From contig JBCDFA010000118.1 of the NCBI GenBank assembly GCA_039178835.1, positions 1 through 20,009 of the forward strand: DNA of 20,009 nt. Direction: 5' to 3'. The stretch is from AL-N1 sp039178835 (GTDB lineage Bacteria > Chloroflexota > Chloroflexia > Chloroflexales > Roseiflexaceae). This document shows positions 14,369 to 20,009 of the stretch, piece after piece (positions within the stretch are counted from its first letter, which is position 1; each line of letters begins with the position of its first letter). Both the position numbers and the translations under genes were made by a program. The notes beneath the pieces are model-generated. The model made no database searches, was not told where the DNA came from, and saw nothing but the letters and a program-made list of their open reading frames with translations.

Positions 14369-14950
14369 ATGCACCTCCACGATATCTTACAACTTCCCTT
14401 TGAGCGCTTACGTGCGCGTGCGATTGACCAACTTCATCTGCGTTTGGGCGCCATGGTTATTGATGTGGGGTGTGGAACCGGGACAAGCTTTCCTGCGTTG
14501 ATGCACACGATTGGTCCCCAAGGACGTGTGGTTGGTGTTGAGCGCAATCGGTCATTGTTATCACACGCACAGGCAAAGATTGATCTGGCAAGGTGGCGTA
14601 ATGTTGATCTGATTGCAGCAGATGCGACGACACCTCTGTTTGCACCGGAGTCGGTCGATGCAGTGCTTATTGTCCATGCTAATAATATTGTGTTATCTGT
14701 TCTTGCCATAGACCAGATCATTCGCTGGCTACGTCCAGAAGGTCGGTTTGTTGCAGCAGGTACACAGATTTCGTATGGTGTTTACCGCAAGCTGCTCGAA
14801 CCTACACCTATCCCTTCTCCACATGCACCAGCTACTTCACCCAATGATGCTGAGTCGTGGACACATCTGCGAGATGCATTGCATTCATTGAGTGTCGAAG
14901 AGCACTTTCGAGGTAGTATGTATCTGGTGAGTGGTATGAAGAAGAGATAG
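14369..14950 (+). CDS. Class I SAM-dependent methyltransferase
   Basis: A 193-aa soluble Rossmann-fold methyltransferase. The SAM-binding motif I is VIDVGCGTGTSF (30-41); the ribose-binding acidic residue is Glu58 (VVGVERN); motif II/III is LIAADATTPLF (81-91), then VDAVLIVHANN, and the post-motif strand is WLRPEGRFVAAG. The layout is that of small UbiE/Methyltransf_25-type proteins; the substrate cannot be read from sequence. ATG 14369 is the first start with a full motif I domain, but it has no good ribosome site, so the true start may differ slightly. It stands alone between mutS and a convergent lipoprotein gene. A weak GAGC-AACT-GCTC hairpin follows at 14964-14975. Confidence 0.82.
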   Translation: MHLHDILQLPFERLRARAIDQLHLRLGAMVIDVGCGTGTSFPALMHTIGPQGRVVGVERNRSLLSHAQAKIDLARWRNVDLIAADATTPLFAPESVDAVLIVHANNIVLSVLAIDQIIRWLRPEGRFVAAGTQISYGVYRKLLEPTPIPSPHAPATSPNDAESWTHLRDALHSLSVEEHFRGSMYLVSGMKKR

Positions 14951-15044
14951 TCTACATTTTTTGTGAGCAACTGCTCTTTCATTTCTGCCAAAATATCCAG
15001 AGCACTATTGAGATCTTGTTTACCAACCGTCTAATATTCATCTG

Positions 15045-15917
15045 CTATGACTCAACCATCAGAATTAATGGCAACTGACCAAGCGGCTCAATCTGTTCCT
15101 GTGCCGCATCAGCATTGACGATGATCCCCGTTGATGACCCACCGTCAAGGTTGAGGGCGCTGTCAATTTCAAGATCGCTTTCTGCTAACCAATGTGCCAT
15201 GCCACTTAGCGTAAAGAGTCTATCAGGACTGATGACAAACACAATGTGTCCGTTGCGATCCTGTGCAACGACCGTTCGTTGGGCCCGGTCGGTGTTGTCG
15301 ACATCGGTTGGAGTGCCGCCTGGTTGGATAAGCATAGGAAATGATTGCATTGCTTGAGCCAGGGGTTCATTGGGGTTATATGGTTGTTGGCTGAGTGAAC
15401 GAATGGAAACAGTGCCGTCGGGAGCGACTGCAAGCATCCCCCCAAAGTTTTCGTAGCTCTCCCCACTGGCCACACCATCACTGATAACAAGGGCCGTACT
15501 GCGATATTCTTCAGTAAAGAAGCCACCATTGACGGCAATGAGTGGATTTGCTTCATTGAACCAATCACGCAGTAGGCGTGGGTTTTCGGGATCGTAGAGT
15601 GCACGTATCTTTACCATAGTTGGATCAAAGCGCACAATCGTGATACGCCCTGATGGTAGATCTTCACCTATATCGATCTGGACATGTCGTATTTCAATAC
15701 TGTTACTACCAGTAAACCACCCCGTATCAGGCACAACTAGATCACTTGGTGGATCTGTCGTACTGTTTGGCACATCAATCGTTGGAAAGAGGGTCGGGAT
15801 GGTACGTGACGTTGGTGATGGCGATACACTACCGATTGGTTCGGTACAAGCACTGAGTAATATAGGTGACAGAAGCACTATACACAGTAACACAATCTGA
15901 TAGCAACGATAGAACAT
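15045..15917 (-). CDS. Phosphodiester glycosidase-family (NAGPA/DUF2233) lipoprotein
   Basis: An exported lipoprotein of 290 aa. The signal peptide ends in LLSAC with lipobox Cys24, followed by a Ser/Thr/Pro linker to about residue 65. The rest is a NAGPA-type domain, named after the enzyme that removes the covering GlcNAc from mannose-6-phosphate and also found in many bacterial envelope proteins. Signature stretches are PLIAVNGGFFTEEY (125-138), GMLAVAPDGTVSIRS (160-174), RAQRTVVAQD (211-220) and the active-site-like NLDGGSSTGI (256-265). It likely acts on a glycosyl phosphodiester of envelope or exopolysaccharide, but substrate is unknown. The ribosome site is weak (GAAGAG). It shares orientation with the beta-helix gene upstream but is separated from it by a terminator and has its own likely promoter. 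Confidence 0.88.
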   Translation of the reverse strand: MFYRCYQIVLLCIVLLSPILLSACTEPIGSVSPSPTSRTIPTLFPTIDVPNSTTDPPSDLVVPDTGWFTGSNSIEIRHVQIDIGEDLPSGRITIVRFDPTMVKIRALYDPENPRLLRDWFNEANPLIAVNGGFFTEEYRSTALVISDGVASGESYENFGGMLAVAPDGTVSIRSLSQQPYNPNEPLAQAMQSFPMLIQPGGTPTDVDNTDRAQRTVVAQDRNGHIVFVISPDRLFTLSGMAHWLAESDLEIDSALNLDGGSSTGIIVNADAAQEQIEPLGQLPLILMVES

Positions 15918-15966
15918 ATTTCATTCTCTTCAATACTCTGCATTAACGTAAATTGCTTCGTGAGCA

Positions 15967-15995
15967 ATCATACCATGGAAGTAAATGAACAGGCA
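15967..15995 (-). promoter_or_regulatory. Candidate promoter of the NAGPA-type lipoprotein gene
   Basis: On the minus strand TATGAT (plus 15967-15972) is preceded by TGG (plus 15973-15975), an extended -10. The -35 position (TGCCTG, plus 15990-15995) is weak and overlaps the edge of the upstream terminator. The gene starts about 50 bp further on. Confidence 0.35.
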
Positions 15996-16018
15996 TAGAG
16001 CAAAACCTGCTCTATGCC
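15992..16018 (-). terminator. Intrinsic terminator of the beta-helix gene
   Basis: A perfect 11-bp stem GGCATAGAGCA/TGCTCTATGCC (15992-16002 with 16008-16018) around a 5-nt loop, starting 53 nt after the beta-helix protein stop. On the minus strand it is followed by TGTTCATTTACTT, moderately U-rich. Confidence 0.6.
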
Positions 16019-16070
16019 CATACCTTGTAAAGGAAGTAGATCCCTCTTTGTTGCTAGATGTTGCTTGAAT

Positions 16071-17558
16071 TTAGTAGAAACAGGGTGCTGTTTTCATGAT
16101 CATGGGTAGATATACCACGTGATCACCGTCAACAGCAGGTTCAATTGTTTCACTAGTAGCCTTCGTGCTGGTAGTGATGGCATTTTTGTCGTGTTCAAAT
16201 GCTCCTACATCAGCACATACATCCGATGGGACGGCGACACCGATAATGTCCTGATTAATACCAAGCTCATTTGGTGTTCGGTTTGTAGCTGCCCCGATTG
16301 CAGGACTCCCAGGCTGTAGACGAAAGTCATACGCTTGAGGATTAATAAACATAGGATCTACATTAATTGTCGTTTCGTGCCGTGTCCCACCTTCAATTTG
16401 TACACGAGGCCTACCATCTGATTTCCAGAATATGTTGTTTCGTTCGTCAAAGGGAGCATCAGCATAGAGTGCGCCACGACGGGCATCATCGCGTGACCAC
16501 ACAATGTTGTTGTGAGCACGCAGAATGTTTTCATTGCATCCTGAACCACACGAGATACCAACATCTACCCAGTAGCCAGTGTTGTTGTGGAACTGTGTTC
16601 CTGGATTAGCACCCCATTTGCTTCTTTCGCCACGTACAACGAGGAAGATACCAGTTGGTGAGTTGACAGGTGCATAGAGATTGTACGCATAAATGTTGTT
16701 TTCTGCCTGATCGGTTGGTGTGCCACCTAATTCTGTAAAGGTCGTATCGTTAACGGAGGTATTGTGATGAATATAGTTGTGACTACCTCTGTACACCTCA
16801 ATCGAAGCACCCTCTACGCCATAATCTTCTGAACAGGCCCTGTTATCTGAGAATGTGTTGTACGCAATTTCGTTGTAATCGCTGTTGAGCAATACCCCCC
16901 ACGCACCAGAGTCATCATCACCATCGTTAGGGGTATTACGCGACATCACATTGTTGTTGGTGAGTTCATTGTAAAGGGCGCGATTATGCGATCCTTCGTT
17001 GAAGTGAATACCCGCAACCACACCAGTTGCACGGCTGTGTTGGACAGTGTTGTATTGGGAACCTTCATTGAATGCGAACCCAGATCGCCATCCTGTTGGT
17101 TGTGCAGTGCATTGTATAGCACCACTGTATGGCTGGGGCTTTTTGGCTGTTACATCGAGATACTCAATGACTTGGTAACGACCAGTGATGGAAACTGCAA
17201 CACGATCTCCAATGATTATGGGCAATGCCCCCTCTCCATAGGCACCAATAGTAACAGGTTCATTGCTTGTGCCACTCCATTTTGCTGTTAATCCACCTTC
17301 CCAAGTACATCCACGCTTGAAAAGAAGTTTGTCCCCTGGTGTCAGTGATGTCTGATTAGCTTTCTCGAGAGATCGCCACGCACTATCAGGTGAGGTGCCA
17401 CTGGCTGAGTCACTCCCTTGGCAGTCGATGTAAAAGGTACGTGAGCTTGCCGATGCCGATTGTGTATGAACGAACCAAGCCGGGACAACAATAGCCGCTA
17501 TGGCTAGTATCACCCAGAAAATGTGAATTGTTGATCGTTGATGAACAAAACTATGCAT
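16071..17558 (-). CDS. Secreted right-handed parallel beta-helix protein
   Basis: Predicted exported protein of 495 aa. ATG 17558 is preferred because AAGGTGA lies just upstream and the signal peptide (about residues 13-38, FWVILAIAAIVVPAWFV) then sits near the N-terminus. The first domain, FYIDCQGSDSASGTSPDSAW with SLTPGDKLLFKRG, is the usual entry of pectate-lyase-like beta-helix proteins. Repeated coils follow with N-rich turns (YNTVQHSRATGVVAGIHFNEGSHNRALYNELTNNNVM, split here as successive NxxxxN repeats). Near residue 411, DFRLQPGSPAIGAATN...DVGAFEH is the 'choice-of-anchor Q' type ending. The C-terminus carries VVYLPMIMKTAPCFY, like the YLPLVMR-type tails I recall on Chloroflexota secreted proteins. 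Probably polysaccharide binding or cleavage; no catalytic residues can be assigned. Confidence 0.85.
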   Translation of the reverse strand: MHSFVHQRSTIHIFWVILAIAAIVVPAWFVHTQSASASSRTFYIDCQGSDSASGTSPDSAWRSLEKANQTSLTPGDKLLFKRGCTWEGGLTAKWSGTSNEPVTIGAYGEGALPIIIGDRVAVSITGRYQVIEYLDVTAKKPQPYSGAIQCTAQPTGWRSGFAFNEGSQYNTVQHSRATGVVAGIHFNEGSHNRALYNELTNNNVMSRNTPNDGDDDSGAWGVLLNSDYNEIAYNTFSDNRACSEDYGVEGASIEVYRGSHNYIHHNTSVNDTTFTELGGTPTDQAENNIYAYNLYAPVNSPTGIFLVVRGERSKWGANPGTQFHNNTGYWVDVGISCGSGCNENILRAHNNIVWSRDDARRGALYADAPFDERNNIFWKSDGRPRVQIEGGTRHETTINVDPMFINPQAYDFRLQPGSPAIGAATNRTPNELGINQDIIGVAVPSDVCADVGAFEHDKNAITTSTKATSETIEPAVDGDHVVYLPMIMKTAPCFY

Positions 17559-17943
17559 GTAGTCACCTTCAAAATGTATTGCTCTCAAACTCCCACTATT
17601 TGCCTTACCTAAGCGATTAAATCAATATACGTTTCTAATCGCCGCATGATAGCATAGGCAGTTAATTTGCAAATGAATAACAGTCACCTTCAGTGATAGC
17701 TTCCTCGATAATCTATTGACAGGGAAATATGGCTTCTGTATGGGATCTATGACAGATTATATTCAGACGAACTTTCTGTCGTGTGTTTTACTCTCTAATC
17801 AGTGTCATACACAGGGGAAACTTCACTACAACGAGGAAAAAAGAGGATTCCTACCAGTAATAGAGTTGAGAGCAGATTGTCACTTTTGCTACTAAATAGC
17901 TCAAAGTATTTGATGTAAAAATATTAGTGAAGTGCATATATTC
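17559..17943. other. 385-bp intergenic region
   Basis: It separates two leftward genes. It holds a candidate promoter for the beta-helix gene (17646-17673) and, at 17681-17693, a second copy of AGTCACCTTCA, the complement of that gene's ribosome-site region at 17561-17571. No open frame with coding character and no clear terminator for the upstream gene are seen. Confidence 0.5.
17646..17673 (-). promoter_or_regulatory. Candidate promoter of the beta-helix gene
   Basis: On the minus strand TATCAT (plus 17646-17651) is preceded by TGC, an extended -10. TTTGCA (plus 17668-17673) is 16 bp upstream. The leader would be about 80 nt. Confidence 0.4.
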
Positions 17944-19092
17944 CTAACGCTGATTATGCAGTTGCTCACGAATATCCGATGAGGAAAGATCTACACGAAA
18001 TGCACTTTCGGGGAGCATCATAAAGAGATCCTGAAATCCAACAGGGATGGTAAGTTCAGCGAGTGTATAAAAGTTATCATTTTGCTTACGACCGGCAACG
18101 AGAAACTGACATCCTCGTTCTCGAATGTGTGTCAGAGCCTCGTCACGCTGTGTTTCGCCGCCATAGTAGTGTGGCGCTATGAGACGGAGTGCTGTGTCGT
18201 ACCCAATGACAAAAGTACAATGCGGAAACAGGGTTGCCTTTTCACCAAACAGCGGTGCACGTGAGAGGACTACCGGATAACGCCAGCGAAACTGGGCTAA
18301 CCGTCGTTCGATTTCGGCATAGTGAAGTGGTGGTTTGTCTGCATTAAGGATCGGGAGTTCAAAGGATGTTGGTGTTTTGAGCATTGTTGTAGCTGCCTGA
18401 GCAAGTTGTTCATGCCCAATGTGTAATGGATTGAATGATCCTGAAAGCAAGAGTCCTTGAACTGGTTCGTCGGCAACACGTTGTCCATCAGGCTGAACGA
18501 TGACTGAACGGACGGTGCCATCAAGCAGTTGTGCAATGGGGTCAGGTTTTTCGGTGTATATTGTAGTGATTGCTTCCCCACCAATAAGGTCAATAGGTAT
18601 ATCATCATTCACGCGGCTGGCTGCGGCGATAGCCTGTATTAATAGTTGTCCGACAACGCGCTCTTCTGCTGTACGGTCACGCGCTCCTTTGGTCAATGTC
18701 ACACCATAACTGGTGACACCGTTGCGATCTTGAACAGCGACCCAGCAACTGTGGTCTCCACGTTTGCTCCGATCAGTCGCAATAGTCGCAGTACACCCCA
18801 CACCCATGCCATGACTGTCACCATCAGACAGACGCATGGCACGTTGGAAGGCTCGTTCAGCCATTGCCTCAGCCGTCGCCTGAGAGACAAAGTGCTGTGG
18901 TGTGTGCCCCAAAAGATCGATGAGCGACTCACTTGCGTATCGATCGGTAGCCTCCAAAATCGTTCGTGATGAACCAGCCACACTGTGTAACCAGTAAAGC
19001 CCAAGACTTCCTGCACCAGCAAATTCGAGTACCAGCTGAACGGTTGAATTGTGAATATGTTCGATACAACGAACAAAGGCTTGTTCAAGCAA
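17944..19092 (-). CDS. CinA-C (NMN deamidase-like) / NadD-like nucleotidyltransferase fusion
   Basis: A 382-aa soluble protein with two domains. Residues about 15-165 match the CinA C-terminal/PncC fold: LHSVAGSSRTILEATDRYA, TPQHFVSQATAEAMAERA and GVGCTATIATDR. However, the N-terminal catalytic phrase of PncC (usually E-S-C-T-G-G) reads EFAGAGSLG, so deamidase activity is uncertain. Residues about 212-382 are a nucleotidyltransferase of the NadD/NMNAT type: GSFNPLHIGH (218-227) with HIGH at 224-227, GYDT (297-300) and the end motif LSSSDIR (369-375). PncC makes nicotinate mononucleotide from NMN and NadD adenylates it, so fusion would join consecutive NAD-salvage steps; this is inference. I recall a plant/algal family with the same domain order. 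The start is TTG 19092 with GGAG 10 nt upstream; the exact start is uncertain. It is divergent from the PPOX gene. Confidence 0.85.
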   Translation of the reverse strand: MLEQAFVRCIEHIHNSTVQLVLEFAGAGSLGLYWLHSVAGSSRTILEATDRYASESLIDLLGHTPQHFVSQATAEAMAERAFQRAMRLSDGDSHGMGVGCTATIATDRSKRGDHSCWVAVQDRNGVTSYGVTLTKGARDRTAEERVVGQLLIQAIAAASRVNDDIPIDLIGGEAITTIYTEKPDPIAQLLDGTVRSVIVQPDGQRVADEPVQGLLLSGSFNPLHIGHEQLAQAATTMLKTPTSFELPILNADKPPLHYAEIERRLAQFRWRYPVVLSRAPLFGEKATLFPHCTFVIGYDTALRLIAPHYYGGETQRDEALTHIRERGCQFLVAGRKQNDNFYTLAELTIPVGFQDLFMMLPESAFRVDLSSSDIREQLHNQR

Positions 19093-19140
19093 TTCGGCTC
19101 ATCTCCATAATAACTATTTCTGTGTTACTTTGATGTCTGT

Positions 19141-19170
19141 ATTATATCTATATAAAGTAAAATGTGGCAA
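19141..19170 (-). promoter_or_regulatory. Promoter of the CinA-C/NadD-like fusion gene
   Basis: On the minus strand TTGCCA (plus 19165-19170) and a perfect TATAAT (plus 19141-19146) are 18 bp apart, giving a leader of about 40 nt. The divergent PPOX gene probably uses the same AT-rich stretch (TATATA/TATAAA at 19149-19156) for its own -10, so the two may compete. Confidence 0.5.
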
Positions 19171-19194
19171 TTGTGTAACCTATGGAGGTTTCTG

Positions 19195-19593
19195 ATGGAA
19201 GATCGAGTACGTGAATTCCTCGAACAGCATCACTCAGCGGTTATGGTCTCGCTGCAAAGTGATGGAAGGCCACACGTCGCTCGTGTGGCACTTGGGTTAG
19301 TCGACGGCAAATTGTGGAGCTCAGGGACGCAGGAGCGGCTGCGGACCAAACACCTTTGGCGTGACCCACGGGCCACGCTCTGTGTTCTCGATGATGGTAA
19401 TGCGTTTCATTGGCTTGGCCTTGCCACCACTGTTCGCATTCTTGATGGGCCAGACGCACCGCAGCTCAATCTCGCTCTCTACCGTATTCTGGCAGGTGAG
19501 CCCGATGATGTTGATGAATATCTCCAGGCGATGGTCACAGAGAAGCGGCTGATCTACGAGTTTGAGATCGAGAAAGCGTATGGTCAGTTTTAA
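19195..19593 (+). CDS. PPOX-fold (pyridoxamine-phosphate-oxidase-like) flavin/F420-type protein
   Basis: A 132-aa split-barrel protein. The pattern VREFLEQHHSAVMVSLQSDGRPHVARVALGLVDGKLW (read as strand 1, turn, strand 2), then TKHLWRDPRATLCVLD and HWLGLATTVRILDGPD, is that of PPOX-class proteins, many of which bind F420 or FMN and reduce small substrates. ATG 19195 has GGAGG 8 nt upstream; an ATG at 19162 lacks a site. The closing part (YRILAGEPDDVDEYLQAMVTEKRLIYEFEIEKAYGQF) also fits the F420-type subfamily. Cofactor and substrate are not determined. It converges with the ada-type gene, stop to stop 22 bp apart. Confidence 0.85.
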   Translation: MEDRVREFLEQHHSAVMVSLQSDGRPHVARVALGLVDGKLWSSGTQERLRTKHLWRDPRATLCVLDDGNAFHWLGLATTVRILDGPDAPQLNLALYRILAGEPDDVDEYLQAMVTEKRLIYEFEIEKAYGQF

Positions 19594-19615
19594 TCGACAA
19601 AGTAGCCGTTACGGT

Positions 19616-20009
19616 CTATTCTGACTCTACATGTGGTTGATGGTTCGACTCGGCAGCAAGGATGGCCTGCTTACGCTCAATGCCCCAGCGGTAGCCGCCA
19701 AGTCCACCATCTTCGCGTATAACTCGATGACAGGGAATGACCAGCGCAGCGGGATTGGTGGCACAGGCTCGGGCGACGGCACGTGTTGCTTTGGGTTGCC
19801 CTAGCTTACGGGCCACCTCGCTGTATGAGGCGGTTTGGCCATAGGGAATGGTGCGTAACACATCCCACACCTGTCGTTGGAATGCGGTTGCTTGGAGATC
19901 CAATGGTAGGGTAAGGTGGGGATGGTGCCCTGTCAGATGCTCAACGATTGTTGTCACCCAATCATTGAAATGTGCGGGGCTGTACTGAATATCAGCAGAT
20001 GGATACTCA
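19616..20009 (-). CDS. O6-alkylguanine-DNA alkyltransferase, Ada-type, 5' end outside window
   Basis: A suicide repair protein that takes alkyl groups from O6-alkylguanine onto a Cys. The acceptor is in NPAALVIPCHRVIRE with Cys in PCHR; upstream TAFQRQVWDVLRTIPYGQTASYSEVARKLG and RAVARACATNP form the DNA-binding helix-turn-helix and the conserved Asn region; GYRWGIERKQAIL closes the domain. A GTG at 19957 is the first internal start, but the frame stays open to the window edge with family-like sequence (EYPSADIQYSPAHFNDWVTT). The gene therefore almost certainly continues beyond 20009. The GYRWG(I/V)ERK ending is typical of the bifunctional Ada regulator; whether the N-terminal AraC/metal domain is present cannot be seen, hence no symbol. 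Confidence 0.9.
   Translation of the reverse strand, partial: EYPSADIQYSPAHFNDWVTTIVEHLTGHHPHLTLPLDLQATAFQRQVWDVLRTIPYGQTASYSEVARKLGQPKATRAVARACATNPAALVIPCHRVIREDGGLGGYRWGIERKQAILAAESNHQPHVESE

Noticed and set aside
14964..14975. Terminator after the methyltransferase gene (GAGC-AACT-GCTC)
   Set aside because: A 4-bp stem followed by TTTCATTT is too weak to list as a terminator, though it is in the right place.
17561..17693. Repeated AGTCACCTTCA upstream of the beta-helix gene
   Set aside because: An 11-bp match, one copy of which is the ribosome-site region; probably chance, with no further similarity around the copies.
19594..19640. Terminator between the PPOX and Ada-type genes
   Set aside because: Only a short CCG/CGG stem with a 3-nt loop and a bulge around 19607-19622, without a U-run; too weak to call.
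1..20009. tRNA, CRISPR, insertion sequence, prophage or defence system
   Set aside because: I looked on both strands for T-loop-like words outside genes, regularly spaced repeats, transposase or integrase motifs and defence-type domains; none was found.

Overview
The window is a chromosomal stretch of ordinary cellular genes, most likely from a member of Chloroflexota (class Chloroflexia, Chloroflexus/Roseiflexus/Herpetosiphon side). This placement is inference. It rests on three lipobox-type lipoproteins with long Thr/Pro/Glu or Ser/Glu/Ala-rich linkers, a secreted beta-helix protein ending in a YLPMIMK-type tail, a MutS enlarged by an acidic/proline-rich insert, a short eukaryote/archaeal-type ProRS, and a compact B-type (ba3) oxidase operon with a IIa subunit. 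I see no phage genes, insertion sequences, tRNA, rRNA or CRISPR array. The left third and the intergenic regions look more AT-rich than the rpe-mutS core.

Region 1 (1-3600): a surface lipoprotein gene (+) faces a four-gene operon (-) across a shared bidirectional terminator. In transcription order the operon is a 73-aa two-helix membrane protein, a 57-aa single-helix subunit IIa, CuA subunit II and haem-copper subunit I of a ba3-type cytochrome c oxidase. All CuA, CuB and haem ligands are visible. Region 2 (3595-4403): about 800 bp of AT-rich non-coding DNA with two palindromes, five TTGTAG words, a TATAAT box and a leader hairpin. It separates the oxidase operon from an M42 metallopeptidase gene. 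Region 3 (4404-7760): the M42 aminopeptidase, then a C15 pyroglutamyl-peptidase-like gene, both (+). The second is preceded by a degenerate tandem copy of its own 5' end. It converges on a lipoprotein gene with a possible LppX/LolA-like fold.

Region 4 (7763-14206): proS, a putative GT-A-type glycosyltransferase gene and rpe run leftward. The last two overlap by ATGA, and proS has its own likely promoter and a large two-stem terminator. rpe and mutS are divergent from promoters with identical extended -10 elements. Region 5 (14369-17558): a small SAM methyltransferase (+), then a phosphodiester-glycosidase-family lipoprotein and a secreted parallel beta-helix protein (both -). Region 6 (17944-20009): a protein joining a CinA-C (NMN deamidase-like) domain to a NadD-like nucleotidyltransferase domain, a PPOX-fold flavin/F420-type protein, and an Ada-type O6-alkylguanine methyltransferase cut by the right edge.

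The genes do not form one pathway. Common threads are cell-surface lipoproteins and secreted carbohydrate-active candidates, respiration, peptide turnover, and DNA repair (mutS, ada). No clearly undescribed system is present. The most interesting items are the CinA-C/NadD-like fusion, the duplicated pcp 5' end, the Gln at a metal-ligand position of Rpe, and the recurrent TGnTATNAT promoter element.
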